From Casuarius casuarius (lineage: Eukaryota; Chordata; Aves; Casuariiformes; Casuariidae), in the NCBI GenBank assembly GCA_003342895.1, contig PTFA01000318.1, positions 791,495-855,494 of the forward strand: a stretch of DNA of 64,000 nt, read 5' to 3'. The notes beneath the pieces are model-generated. The model had not been told where the DNA came from. It saw nothing but the letters and a program-made list of their open reading frames with translations, and ran no database searches. Every line of letters begins with the position of its first letter. Within the stretch, counting starts at the first letter, position 1. Of the stretch, positions 37,891 through 52,800 are shown in pieces. The position numbers and the translations under genes were made by a program.

Positions 37891-40800
37891 GTGTCTGTGT
37901 GGTCTACTCAATGTGAAGTTACACTTGGTATGGCTGGCTGAGCAGGATGTTTCAAGTCCCAGCAGTTAATTTGGGAGAGAGAAAACAAGTATCATATTAT
38001 CTCTAGTAATATGTACCAATACATCTCCGTTACAGTGAACATGGATATTAGCTGGCATAGTTTGAGGAAGACTTAAAGGAGCAATGCAGCTGCTAGCTTA
38101 ACCTGTCCTAAAACGTACTAGGAGTCAGCACTATGGATCTCAGCTCATCCTTACGGTCAGTAACATTGCACTGGATATATCTTGGATTACATCAGGGAAG
38201 TGAAAGTATAAATTGATCATTCTCTGCAACTGAACACACTAACGCATGGCAACTCAGGGTATGAGCAGCTATAGGAAAATCTACCAGCTGACAGCAAGAA
38301 AGCTCTCTCAGAAAAGGTACCAACACTCCAGTCCTCCCGCTTGTTCTCCCTGTGTTTGCTCCTGTTGTGACTGTATTGGGAGGAACTTTGAAGTATATTA
38401 CTTGTTAATCAGAAGCAAGTCAAGTGAAGTAATCTAGTTGTCATAATATGAGTGAGGAGCCATATTTTTCTACTACTTCACCCAATTTGAGAGTCTTAAG
38501 CACTTAATGTAGATATTTCAAAGTAGTAATAGAACAGCCCACTGAGTTTAGCTGCACCCCACGTGGCTCCCTCTGAGCAAGGAGTCATACATCTGACTTG
38601 TCTGTATTAAGCCCATCACTTCTCACACTTCAAGAACATTCAAGAAGAAGCACCACCTTTGTCATTCTTTGTGTTTGCCAGAGGTTAGTGCTGTCTGCAT
38701 CAACCTGAATTGCTTGATGTTCATGGGTGCAAGACCTGTGATCTCTTGACCTGTGCAACAGGATGCTGGTAAGGAAGAGTGGTGGGACCCAGAACATCAC
38801 CGATGAGAGTGCTATTTCAGAAGCTCCCACATCTGTGAAGTGAATTCATACTTGGTTGGCATTTTGCAAAAGCTGCCAGCTCAGTTAGCCAGAGGCCCAC
38901 GTGTCACTCCATGGAGGACTGAACTGGCTCTTTTGCTCTCTCCTTGAACTTCAGGCCTGTCTTCAATGCTCTAAAGATCAAGCAAATGAAAGGGAGATCT
39001 TCCTCTCAAAAGTGACTTCCTTTGTTCTTCTGCTGTGTGTCATCCTATAACAATTTTAAGCCGAGCTTGTACGTAACAGTGCTTAAGTCAGCCTTGCATC
39101 ATCCTTGATAGTAAAGCCCATATGTGACGCGCCATGGAGGGAACCCACGAGTTCTTCCATGTGCACGTACAGCAATCTAGAGAAAAGAGGCCAGCTGTGC
39201 CAAGTCGTTTGGCAAGCAGTGGCCTCTAGGAAGCTAGCTGTTGATCTCCAGTCTGGAGAACAGATGGGTTGTGATTTGGGAACCGAGGAGCGTGGCTGCA
39301 AGGTGGAAAACGTTTGTCCAGGTGCTCTGCCCCGACAGTGTGGCCTACTCCCCTTCCGTTGGAAAAGATGAATCATGTGGAAGGATAGCTCTGCCTCTTT
39401 CTTGGCTTGATGCTCACTTCCTGACCTCAGCTTACTTTCCCTACTCTCTTCCTGTTGACAAGCACCAGCCACAGCAAAGGAGTAATTAGGCAGACTAGTG
39501 CTGTGGTGAAATAGCTCTGCCCAGATTCTGCCAGTTTTCATTGCACTTCTATCGTGAAGCCACCTGAACGGGGAGCATGTGAGGTAATGGGGAGGAGGGG
39601 CATCCACTTAGCAAAACAAAGGTGTGATCAGAGCACAGACTGACATTACTCATGCTAGATTACTCCAGCAGTGCAATTCAGGAGAGCCCAGATGCCCCAG
39701 GCCCCTACATGTGGGCTCTGGCTGCAACAGTAGAGTCTGCCTGCAAGACTTTCTGTGCTGCCATTTCCCCTGTTGCCTACAGATCTTCTAGCACATGCTG
39801 CTCTTGTGGTCTCTCTCTGTGGCAGCTATACTACCAGCTTCTGAAATGCTGTGACCAGCAATGTAATTTCTGCATGCCAAAAACCTACAGGTAAATGGAA
39901 TGCAATCAAGCCCCATGCAAAATAAGCAATGCTTTGCTCATTCTCACTTCCCAAGAGGAAAAGCTTGACTAAGCCACATAGCCCAAAAAGAAAAAATCTG
40001 TCAGGTTATGTATGGGAGTTTAGGGCTGCAGGGGACCACCTTTGCATTCCCTTATGGCCCCATGGAACCTGGCTGTCAGGGCTTGACTGGCAATGTGACA
40101 CAGAGCAGCCCGTGTTGATCTCATCATGGAATACCATGCTCATCTTTTTTTTGAAACATTGCGTTATCCCGTAGGGTTTACGCTCTTTGTGCTTGATCTG
40201 TTTGTAGCTGCACTCAGAAGTAGTCTGTGCTACCTCTGCTGTCTTCTGAGATGACTTAAGCACTCGTTTTTGGCATTACTACAAAACAGTCCTCATCCAG
40301 CCCTCAATACAGGTCTGTCAACATCTTGGACGGGCCCGGACAGTACAGTTCTTTCCCTGGCTTAGCTGGTCCTTTGTTCCTCCCTTTGTCATCCAGTTAG
40401 AAGGGTATCATTGGTCATTGCTATTAACTGAGCTGTGTCGCAAGGTCCTCATTAGCTTCTCTTCAGCTTTTCACTTCCTCTCTCCTTCTCCTGGGTAATC
40501 CAATTGTCATAGAGGAACCTGTTCTGCCAGGTGACAGGTAATGGCAACTCCAGCAACAGCCTCACTGTTAGCACAGGCTTCCCCCATGGGAATATGGGGC
40601 CAAAATCGACTCCTGGAGCCTCCTCCTGTTCTTGCTGTGACCCAGTTAGGATCCGTGGTGACACATCTTTGTTTCCTGCTCAGGCTTTTTGGCCTGTCTG
40701 TGAAACACTCCGGCCTGTCTCTGTTCATCCTCCAGAAACTTTTCCTGGACTCCATGGAGAGACTCAGCCCAGAGGCATTCTCAAGAGAGCTCTGTTTTGC

Positions 40801-43800
40801 TCAGACTCCTACTTCCTGCCATTTCTGTTCCTCTACCCCATATTGTAAGAGCATCACAAAAGGGGTATCCATCCTCTAAACTCATCTTCTGTAAATTATG
40901 ATAAATACATGGGTATTGAAGTCCTATTAGCAGAGCTCCAGTCCCCAAAGGGCGTTAAGCTGGACACCCTTCTGGGTCTCCACAGATCTCTCAGCTACTC
41001 TCTGCTGGCCCTTCTGGACCTGAGAAGCGGTAGTAGCTGAAAATACTTCCTTCCTCTGCAACATGTGGATTCCACATTCCCATTACTGCACTCAGAAATT
41101 TTTAATTGCATTAAGGGCAACAACCTGAGGTTTATCATGCCTTTAGCCTTCTAGATCAGGCAAGTCTGAGAGGAATAGTCCAGTTTCAGGCTTGAGTGGG
41201 ATTTATTTTTTTTATCTGTCTTAGCTTTTAGCTGACTGTCTTGGTTTGGCTTGGGCTTTCCCTACCTATCCTGTTGCTCATCTTACTCCCAGCCTGTAAC
41301 AGCCCTTCCAGACCCTGTATTTTTCTCACTTCTGCACATGATTGAGCAACTGAAAAGCTTGGGGCCACATACCAGCCTGCCACCTCAACAACTTGCTCGC
41401 TGGACTTAGATTGCCAGTCCAGCAACCACGCAGTCGGGCCCTGAAGACACACCCCACTAATTTGCTGCAGAGAGTGAACCTCCCTCATTCCTTCCATCAT
41501 TTTTGCAAGCACCAGCTCCATCCCTCTGGTGCAGCTCTTCCTCACCCGCACCGCCCACTTCCAGAGTCACCTTTGGCTGCCTCTCTTTCCGCCGATGGGA
41601 GGGCCTGCAGTGTGCCTCCAAGGCTGCGCTATGTGAGCCTTCCTTACGAAACGGCTTTGCCTCACGTGCAAGTGTTACAGGCGCCTGTCATGGAAGTTCT
41701 CTAGTGCCCCCATCAAACTGTATCAAGGCAGAGTAATGAAATTGGGGATGATGGGAACTAGAGACTGGTACTGGAGAAACCCACTGGATACCATAGTCAT
41801 CTATGTCCTCAGGGTTACCTACATATCGTTGCGTGGTTGTTCCTCATGTGGCCGAGGGCGACTACAACTGCGGACTGCCTTGTCCCGCAGTCCCTGCTCT
41901 GCTACGGCCCTTTCACCAGCAGCCCTCTGGAGCACCAAGCGAGCACAGCTCCCATCAGCGACAGCCGGGAGATGTCTGTTGCACATCTCCCTATCATTTT
42001 AAATCCAGGCCAGCCCCCTCAGTAACCCTGCTGTACAGTTCATGCCCACATGTCTGTGCATTTGGTCTGAAATCCATTGCAGCCTCTTGGGATTCAGGCA
42101 AAGGATGCTAGCTTTCAAATCTGCAGCTGTTTGACCAAGAAAAAAATGCCAACACTTCTTCTCTTGGTGCTCTATAGGAGGACAGTCTTTTTTTTGAGGT
42201 AAGGTGTACTGTAAACTCTCTGAAATGCTATGTGTTTGTGCAAAATCCACTCATGTTAGTATTTCCCCTGGCCACAATATACCCATTCTTTTTAAATAAG
42301 AAGGCATTAGAAGAAAAATCTTGCCAAAAGCAGCAGCAAGCCACAAAACTGCAGAGAGATCAGAACAGAAGTAGTCACAGTAAATTAAACCATCTATCGC
42401 TGTGTCAGTTCTTGAGGGGTAAACTTTTTCAGTGTCTGTTGTGTGCCTAGTGTTGCCAAACCCGGAATTATTATCATTACCACAATGCAAGTGGCTGTCC
42501 GCAGAGGTTAAAACCAAACCTTACTCTAGCAACCTTCTTTAATATTTTCTTCATCTGTGGCCTACAATACAGATGAGACAGTAATGCATTTTGCTTAGGA
42601 AGTTGACCTTTTTCTGTCCAGAGGCCATCTGCCTGCTGCATGCTTCACGCTAATGTCACCTAGAGGTGCTTTGGCAATCCCAAGCCCGTATGAGTCACGT
42701 GTTCCCCTCAGCAGATTTCCTTGGAGTGTGTCAACTGGCAATGTCATGAGTTTGCTGAGAACTGAAGGAAGCCTCCATTATGATCTTGGATTACATCACG
42801 GAGGTGGAGAATGTTTGGACAACTGATTCTAGTCCCCAGTTATGCAAGTCTCAAATTGCACATTACATCTAGCACCTCATCCTGGCTCTACTCGTGAGAA
42901 GGCCGAATGTGGGGCACAGGGAGGAGATGAGGTGAAAAGGACTGGAAAGACTCACAAATTACCTACCCATTGGAAATCTCGGCTAAGTCAGTAGCAGCTG
43001 TCCTTCTCTTCTATATTTAAGGAAGGACGGACGGATGAAAGGAAGGACAGAAGGATAGAAGGTGCTCCCTCAGTAAATATAAAAGTTTGGTCTTGCACAA
43101 ATAGTCATCATTATTTTAATAAAGCTGGTGCCAAACCTAAATTAGCCCAACACTCCCATTATATAATTCCGTCCTGTATGATTAAAAGCTGTCCCATGAA
43201 ACTGGGAGATCAAAACAACTGATCAAAAAATATTGAGAAATCTCTCTGCCTTACCCTGATGGACGCCAGTCTGATCCTTCTGACCCAGTCATCGAAGGAC
43301 ATCAGCCTCTTGACAGGAAAACTCAGTAGGAATTTAGGAGAAGAGATGCAACAGCAAACAGGCAGCAGCCGCAGTTGGGAACCACCGGTTGCCATAGCAC
43401 GTTTGCCAGTAGTCCCCAGTGGTCCTATGACGATGGCTCTTTCTGCTCCAGTCTGTTAGGCTGGTTGTCCAAGCCCTTCATTATAACGGAAAGCTGAGGC
43501 AGTTGTACGAGCCACACGAATGAGGAAGAGAAGCCAGTTTAGTTGCCTCTCCTACAACTGTTGTCATTTAAGCAGTAGAGGAGGGGAAATAGGGGTTATT
43601 TTCAAGAGAGAAGGCTAGCTGATAGGAGATGGATAACCATCAAGACAGCGAACACACAAGAAGAGGGGAATAAGTCTTCCAATTGCTTCTGAGGAGGGCA
43701 GTGGAACCAGACTGGAGAATCGTAAGGGGACAGAAAATCAGGGAAGAACAGAGTTTAGATGAGGTCAAGAAAAGACAGTAAGGCTTTTAACTGCAGAAAG

Positions 43801-46800
43801 GACACAATATTAAAATCAGCGGGAAACAAGAGAAATCAGTACCTCACAAAACCAATGCACCTTTAGCCTCCCAACATTTGGAGTTCATTCATCAGGTCCA
43901 GCTGCTCAGCCCACCCATGCCAATAACAAGCATCTTTGAAACAGCAGAGCAAGACGCAGCAGGTTTCAGCCCTTGTCAGAAGCTGGCCAGGAGGACAGAC
44001 GCATTGAAATCAGGGCCAAAATCAGAAGATAAAGCCTGATTTACACCATCTGGAAAACCCAGGCAGAGTGAGTGCAAGCCGTCATTTTCAAAGGAGCAGT
44101 GCTAGGGATGATCGTGAACCCTTCCCCCTGTCCTTCCATGCCGGACGGCAGCCTGATTTCTAACTGGCTCTGAGAGGCATGGCTCTGCTCCTTCTCGCTA
44201 GCAATTTGTTTGGGTTCTGAAATGGGAAGAGAATACCCCAGTCTGGGCTATTCCCAACCCCGAGCATCAGCAGCTGGAAAGGCACCGCTGCTGTCAGCAC
44301 TACCGGAGCTGGTCACCTCTGCTGACTTCCCCTGCCTGTCCCCTGGCACCCTGAGCAGTGCCCCCATCTCAGGCGACACTGCGGTTACTGCTCTCCTCGT
44401 GCAGTGACCTTGTCCTGACTTACCGAATTCCTCCTCGGCCGTTGCCTCAAGGACAGTCCCATGTGTGTATTCTGACACAGCAAGACAAGGCAGCAGCTCC
44501 TCATAAAGAAGCAAGGCTGTGTTTCTGCAGTGAAGTATACTGGAAATTTTTCCATCAGAAGGACTTTTCTAACAGAAAATACAGGTTCTGCCCAACGCAA
44601 GTTATTTGGCTTCTGACTTTTTTCTTTTCTCAGCGCTTCTATCTATTTATTTGGTTTAACTTTCCACTAAGATAACTAATTGGAATATTTCATTTTAGCC
44701 AGTTCAGCGCTAATCAGAATCTTTCTGTTTCTATAACTCACCCAAGCTTCTCTGTTACAGTGAGCTTAGATCAAGCAAACAGAAAAAAATAGTCCATTCA
44801 TTAGTTGGTAATCCTGGATGGTTCAGAGCCCCATGAAATTTCTAGCACTGGTTTCATTCCCACCTAGCGGTTGTCTTGAAGGCTACACCGCCCACTTCGA
44901 CATCCTGATTTTTTTGCGATGGACAGCATGGATGTCGTCCAATTGTGGCACACGTTGGACTCAGAGATGGCACTCGGTGCAGTAGGACAGATGGCAGGAG
45001 CGGGCCCTCCCGAGGGCATCCTGCCGTGGAGAGTTAGCTGTCAAGAGAAAGCAACATTTAAAAGTTACCTGTTGAAAAGAAGCATTTTGAGACCATTGTG
45101 AAAACAGCACAAAACGTACTGAGCTTAGAAAAGCTGACATTTTTTTGCATGCATCAGAAAATGTGGGAAATAAGTGTTTCAACATTTTCTTAATGCAAAT
45201 TTTGCAGCATTGCCAACCCCTATGGGGAAAAAATAATTTCAGCTTAATGTCCCATTTTGGAAGAGAAATCAAAGTTGGAAAGGCAAAATTTCCCGTAGGG
45301 CAGGCACGTGGTTTGGTCAGCCCTCATCTGAAATGCATAGTATCTCTACCAGGTTCTCATCGTTTCTTTTGCATGCTGTCCTCAGTGTGATTAATCATTA
45401 GTGCAAAGCTCCGTTTCCCAATATTTGCCAGCGAAATCTTCCTTTCTATCCAAACCAATGGCTAACAGCAGCTGCCTAAGAGCTATGCAGCCACCAAGAG
45501 TATTTTGTCAGTCTTGTCTCTCGCAGCCACTGGTACCCTGAGCCTCAGCCTCCCTTCAGTGGAGGCTGGAAGCAATGCCAAATGATATGACGGATTTTAT
45601 TGACCCCACAGCCGCCCTTCCTGCAAATTCATCAGCTCGAGCTCATGGTCTGAGAATGCGAGAGTCACTGTGTCCTCCCAGGGATTTGGCAATGACCTCA
45701 GCCGTGAGGCACTTAGCCCACCCGCGGACACCCAGGGTGGCAAGATCTCCGATTGCCGCGGCGGTAATTTCGCATTGTGGGTGGTAAGGAAACGGCATGT
45801 GTGCAGTTTGCGGTTCTTGTAGCACTGGGTGCAGAGCTGTGTCAGAGAAGGTTTTCCTTCAGACTCTCCTCTGCTTCATCATGAAGCGATGTCTTACCTG
45901 TCTGCCTTCCTTGCAGATTTTTGCCTGCGGTACAACAGGGAGTCACCGTTTCCAGCACTGGTGCTCAGGAGTGGTGGAGAGGCTGCCTTCATGCCCTGCT
46001 CTCCGCCCCAGAGGTCTAGCTTGTAGGATCACCGGGCGAAGGATGGCCAGTGTGGCAGTGCCCCAGCCCACAGGGAGGGCACCTTGGGAACACGGTGCCT
46101 GGCAGCCATGTGCAACCGGCCAGGCCTGGGTCAGTCAGAAAAAAAACATGCAGATGCAGGGTAGGACCTTGAGGGAGGGCCCTGGGGATGTACTCGCTTG
46201 GGCCTGCCTGCACTGAGCCCATGGACTTGTGCCTTGGTCATTCCCAGGTCATCCCCTATCCCTCAGCAAAGGCAGGCAGATGCTGCTGAGCTGCCCCAGC
46301 CTTTCATCTTCAGTCGTGCTCAGCCAGAGTGGGCAGCTGCTCACTCTGCAGGAGCACGGAGGCTTTGGACCTCTGCACAGGCACACCAGGCCCAGGCCCA
46401 TGTCAGGGACACCCAGAGAGCGTCACCACCCCAGTGGAGCTAATAGTGCAGGAGCAGCAGCTCTGCCTCCGTGGGCCCACACCAGGTAAATACTGGCTCC
46501 CCGTTTAACAGCAGGGACGGACAACAGCCCTGCTCCCTGCAGAGACAGCTCCTGGCCCTGCTGCCGAGCATGCGTGGTGTGAGTTTGCTCTCTGTCTCTT
46601 CGTGTCTCGGATGACTGACCCCATACGTGTGGTTGTTCCCTGAGCAAAGGGTGTTTGCTCTCTCGGTTTCTGCCAGTGACTTTTTGTTGGTGCCAAACAG
46701 ATTGATGGTTGCTGGTGGATTTATCTGCAGGCGGCAAATAAAAAAAGGACCTGAAGGTCAGGACTGGAGGGACAGTGCCCCTGTGAAAGCTGCTTTTGCA

Positions 46801-49800
46801 GAGGCGTTTCTAAAGCTGAGCGTGAGGAGGTTGTAGGTCAGTAGGGCCCCAAGCTGCCTTGGTTCTCTTCCTTTCAGTTTCCTCGGAAACATTTAATGTG
46901 CTTACATAATGTGTCACTTAGTATGGAACACTTAACACTTGAAAAGTGAAGAATTCGATATTCATATGGGTCAGAATACTTGAAACGTGAATTTTGATTT
47001 GAAACTATGGCCATTTCTGAATTTTTGTACAAAGTTGTGCATTTTTTTAGCTCCGCTCCTTCTTTTAAATGTTTTTTTTTTTATTTGTCACCACTCTACT
47101 AATGTGGGGGGAAATGGCTTCTGGTTGCAAGGGTTAGTGACCTATTTCATACATGTTATAGCAATATTTATTTAAATCCTAAAATAATTTAAGTTTGGTT
47201 GGACTCTATTAAATTTTCTCTTTCTGTCTGACATAGAAAGGTGTTAGTTCCAGGCATCTCGGGCAAGGTTGGGAATAGCCTTCCTGAGTTAAGAATTGAA
47301 GGGGATTGTTCAATATCAGCGAAGCAGGTAAATCTTGAATAAAGATTTCAGGAGGTGATGTTAGGAAGGGGGACAAATCCTGTTACCAAAAGCTTGTACA
47401 TTAAAGGAGTCCCTAGGGAAATTAAATCCATCTTGTAACTCAGATCAGAATCACCAAATGAGAGGGGATAAAGACAAAGATCTTTTTTCCTCCCACACAG
47501 CTGATTTTGCCTCGAGTCACTCGCATGACCAGGATCTCCTCTCAGCTCCTGCCATCCAGTACTGGCTCCTGCACTAGCTTGAAACCAGTTTATTTCCCGT
47601 GGTGTAGCTGAGATACTTCCGTGGCAAGGGAACAGAGCTAAGCTCAACATTTTAGGAAAAGCCTCGAGTGGTGGTGTCCAAAGAGTGGTGTTCAGCGGCG
47701 CATTTGCAAAGTCCAAGTTCTGCCGCCACTATTCGAAGCAGACCTCTGCTCCACAGCTTAGTCCTGCTGCAACCTCCTGGGTGAAGCCCACGGGGAGAGA
47801 CGGAAAGACACAGATGCTCATGTTTTGGTGATGCTGAAAAGCCTTTGAAGAGTGGCATGAGACTTCTTGTGAACAAAGTGCTGCCCATGTGGGTGGGATA
47901 CCTGAACCCAGGTCAAAGCAGAGACTTGATTTTGCTTAGGAGGGGCAGGATGAGGCCCCATGCAGTCGGATGGGGGAGGACAGGAGCATGCCAGGAGGAC
48001 AGGTTCGTGGCACGCCGATGTAAACAGGTCTCTGTCCGAGGACTCCGAGAGTAGCGTCTTTTCTACATGAAGGCAAACTTACCTACAGACGGAAATGAGA
48101 CAGCACTTAGGAAACCTCCTTCGCAGCACCAGGATGCAATCACTATGCAAACGAGGCCTTACTCATACGCTGTGTCTCAGCAGTCCTCTCCTGGGAAAGC
48201 GCTGGCCCCACACTCCAGCCTGCTGGGGACAGATGCAACATGCAAGGAAGAGAGGACACAACGCGCACTGCCTGCACAGGTTGTGCTGAGGGATGCGTTT
48301 GACTGGAAGCAGCCTTGCAAAGCACTACCTCACTGGCCCTACTTCAGCATGTTGAAATGAACACCCAAATTGCCATGGCTCACTTACTCCAGCGGCACCT
48401 TTTTAGTTTGCCAAATTTCATGCTTATTTGCTAGCACTCCGGCACAATTAATTAAAGGCGACCAACGTCACGTCACGAGGGCCCAGCACTTGCAGCCAAA
48501 TGCAGGCACTACCAGCAAACAATGGGATTTCCAAGGAAGCATAACAAACATGCCCATGAAATAGTGTGTTCTCCTGAGCTTCTTTGCTTACTCATGGCCT
48601 GTGAAAAAACAAAATCCAGAGTGATCTACGTAATCATTGTTGTGCGTAGGAAGGCTTGCCTGGGCTTTGTTCTAGGGAAAATATCTAGCTCTGGCAAACG
48701 TGAGAGGAAAGGAATTTCTAATTGCTTTAGGCTTCTCTTTGTGATTCATTGTTTCTTCACATACGAAATGACTTCAAATAGGCGAAGAAAATTCACCTCC
48801 TGATGCACCGAAGGGAAGGCACTAGGCAAACACTCAGCTGTGGTAAAAGAGCACCAGGTGTCATCCTCTTCCCGACAGTGGGGTGAATCAGAAGGAAATC
48901 CATTCCAATCAGGGGAAAGATTATGAGTCTCACTTACACTGAAGACCCTTTGCTCTGCTCCAGCTACAGGAAGCTCAGCAAAGCAAACCTGAGCATAACT
49001 TGGACTTACTGTAACGAGCCTCTCAAACATCTAGGCAAAAGGCTTTTCTGGGGGCAGGTGATCAGCCCCAGACAAGCGCATGTGCTGTCAGGAGGAAGAC
49101 AGTCAGGGTATTTGACCGTCAATGACTACAGTGGACTTTAGAGCAGGAGCACGTGTTTATTTCTAAAATTTGTGTTTGATTCTCATGTCAGATGATAGGA
49201 CTTGAGCTTGAGCTTAAAGTTAAGACTCCTCCCGAGGCCCTCCTAAAGGGGGCCTTGGCCGTTAGCTGTTTACTTCAAGTTATGCACCAACAAACCAGCG
49301 TACACAGTGGAGATGGGAAACAGGCATGGAGCAACAAAACAGCAGCGCATCTATCATGCCATGTGCTGGATGTGTCTTTGTAAAGATGCTGAGACAAAAC
49401 GCATTCAGGCTGCCTGCATCTACCTACCGTGCATACCTTCCACGTGTTCTTCATTATGTGCTGGACAAAACCTGCACTGCCGAGCAAGAGGAACACTCTT
49501 AGGTGACATCCTGATGATTTTGCTGTGAGGACAGCGTCTCGTGAGAAAAGAAAGGTAACAAAGAGCAACATAAAGCCGTACGATCTGAAAAACTGCCACA
49601 CCATTTGGACAGGAAAGGCCCCTTGATTGAAGGGATTTGCCCATATTCCTACGGAGAACTGATCCAGCAAGTTCATAGCACTTCTCTGCTGAGACAAAAT
49701 CCTCTCACACAGGAAGACCTCCATGCTCTGTTCCTCTGTGTGTGTTTATCTGCCTCACCAGCCACTCAATTTGGGAACCAGGCTGAGAAACACACTGTGC

Positions 49801-52800
49801 AGGTAAGATTATAAAGTAAAAAGCTAGAACTTTAGCTGCACTGTCAGAAGAAAATTGCCAAACAATTCTCACATGTGTTTTATTTCTCTGTTACTCTGGA
49901 CTCTATTTGAAATAACATGAAACGGGAGAAAAACATCACATTATTTCTGTCACACGTTCCCAGTCCTCGTGTAAGACTGTAATCCCTCAAAATGCACAGT
50001 ACCATATAATTTACTGACATATGATGTGCTTTCAAATTAGCTGATACACATCTCCACAGTGACTTCATACCCAAGCCACTAAGATGAGGAAAGGGACTAT
50101 TATTCACCCCACTTAACGAACTCAGTTATTCAGCCTACCCATTGCAACTTTCATTGGCACCAACACACTTTAGGTCTGCTGGACTTTCATGGCGAATATC
50201 CTCTTAGGGCGGACATATATGTAAACCCCAAATTGTTGCCTCTCCATCTGTACAAGATCATCTTAAGAAACTTTGTCTTGCCTTGTGACTATAAAAGATT
50301 GCTCCTCTGCTGTTATAACCAGTGGTTATATTTGCCCTGATTATAGTGCACAACACTCCTTAAAAAAGAAGGCTGAAGTCAGCCTGTGATATTTAAAGAT
50401 CACCTAAGTGCTTGTGCCTCAGAAAGTTATGTTATTACAGTAAGCAAAAAATGATCGTCCAGAAATTGTATGGAATGAACCAAACAGAAGATTCGCAACT
50501 AACATTGCAGGTAGTAGAGGTAATCACGTTCTAGCTCTTAAAAACATCTTGTGGGTTTTTTNGGGGGGGGGCAGTGTTGGAGGCTTTTCTTCATGTGAAG
50601 ATTTCTGCCCTGGCTCTTTTTCTGCTCAGTCTCTAGGAGGCTAAAGAAAAAAATGCCATTTTTTTCCCAAGGGTAGACATTATTATTCCAACAGCCACAC
50701 TCAGCATATAATTATGCGCATTTTCCAAGCCGAGTGCATTCTGTGATTGTGCTGGGGGACCACGAAAACTTAATGAACAGCAGCCAAGCAGCTCCACATT
50801 TAAACAGTTCTTCTCTTCTTTTTAAAGCAAGTACTCCTGGAGCACTTGGAAAATGACACGGTAGCTACATACAACTTTGGAAGATGATGGGCTGGATATT
50901 CTCCCCATAGGGGCCCTGCTGGGCTGCAATCCTATAAACTTTACGGAAAGGAGGTAGGATATGGTGTTTTTGTCCATCTAATAGTGAAGTGGTATTTTGA
51001 ATATACAAAGTAGCAATCACTTTCTCTCCCCAGTGCAGGCAACAGGTGATGACATGCTAATTAAAGGGCCAGCGTATGTTGTCTGGGGCAAATCAGTGTA
51101 GTGGCATTAATTACAATAGCCACAGGTGACTGCAGGGCGGGCAAGAGAGGGTTGGATACTGGCAGAGAGAGACACTCAAGGTTCATAAGGGGTTAAACAG
51201 GATAGATGTAATAAAGGACTTACACCCCACGCTGCACGGGGAACTGCACCGAGGGGCTGCCGACGGGAGGCTGCTGGAGGCAGAGGTCGGACACATGGGT
51301 CGGATGCCCAGGTGGGACTCAACTTGTTGTATTCGAAGCGCCCCTTAAATCTACTAGAACTGTTTCCTTATCTCAGCTGTGCTAACTCTGAGAAACTACT
51401 GCCCGGGAAGCAGCTAGATGTTGTTGACAAAACAGAATATGGATGCCCGGCCCTGAGGGGAATTCGGTCAGTGTGTAGTTTCACACGCTGGGCCTGCTAC
51501 CATGTACTTTGCCAGTCCCTGCCTCCTCGCCAGATCTTCCGCAGGAGTCCTCACTACGCTATGCAACACCTATGCCTTTTTGTCCCACAGGGCCAGGCAA
51601 GCACTGCCAGGAAGGTGGTATCCCATTGTGGTACCGTGGAGAGCTGGGCCTGGGGAGGAGCGCCAGGTCCGTGGGCAGGGCCACGAGGTGGCCTTTGCCG
51701 GGGAATCCTGGGGCAAGTTTCTGTGACTTGCTGGAGGAAACAGAAGGAAGGGCAGCAATTCACAGGGCTCCCTGGCATGGCAGGAAGTGGTATCAGAGAG
51801 GGAGGTTGTTAGCTGAGGGCCAGCTCCCCGTTCGAGTATAAATCCAGCATTGCTCCACCCAGCTCACTGCTGCAGGCCCTTACAGCTACCGCCAGGGTCA
51901 GAATCTGCCCCTGAGCATGTGCACATGGAGCCACTGCACACAAGTGAGTGGGTAAGCACTGCAGGATGTGTTTGGTCAAATGAGAGCTGCTCAGTGCCTG
52001 TTGCGTGGAAAACAGAGCAGTCACAGCCCAGGGCAGAGCACTAACAATGGGCGGCTTCTCGAAAAACCTCCCAGCGTGTGGCAGGAGTGCTGTCCCGGCC
52101 TGACTCGTAGCGTGTTACCCACCACCAAAGTCCCTGGGAGAGCACAGGGATGACTGATACTTGTCAGTGAGATCCACAGCTGCTGCAGAGCCGTGAGGAT
52201 GGTGTACAGCCAGCCCACGGTTTTGCTGGATCTCCTGGGCATCTGGGGGAGAGATGAAGCTGGAAGTGCCATGGACTTTGAGACAGAGACTGTCTTTTTG
52301 GCCTCACTTATGCTGCCGCCTGAAAGCAATCAGTGAATCTCTGTTAGAAATTCCCCACATGTAAAGAATATCTCCAAAGTCCTGAGAAACAGATTTAAAA
52401 GTACATCTGGGGAGATTTGGGATCCACAGCCTATCTATAGCCAGGCAAAACAGATCTTTCCCCCAAATGTCGGAGCAATGAAGAACTGAGCTGGGCCTCT
52501 CCTGCTCACCTGTATCTAGTGCAAACAAACAGGCAATATCAGGAGCCATGGCCGGGCCCAGGATATTCTGCAAATATTGGGCATTATTCCCCATTGCCTA
52601 ACAGTGGTGAAAGCCTGTGGAAAGCAAATGTAAAATCCCACCACTCTGATTTGGCCACATGATAAACCTTAGTGCTACTGCATGCTTAGTGCATCCCTGC
52701 AATTAAGCACACACTGGTGAGGCCAAATCCTCATGCTGTATAATCCTCAGGGTCACTGGAGTTTGCACTGAATGAAAACGTAACCCCTAGATTTTCTGGG

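Noticed and set aside
39083..39607. 174-codon minus-strand frame between EREG and AREG
   Set aside because: No signal peptide, domain or repeated motif was recognised and there is no promoter or splice context. A length like this is expected occasionally by chance in a 20 kb interval read in six frames.
38179..42810. Shared 16-base word atcttggattacatca near 38179 and 42783
   Set aside because: Similarity fades within about 10 bases on either side, so there is no support for a dispersed repeat or duplication.
51312..51812. 166-codon plus-strand frame
   Set aside because: No family resemblance. It is overlapped by three other frames of similar size in a GC-rich patch, which indicates composition rather than coding.
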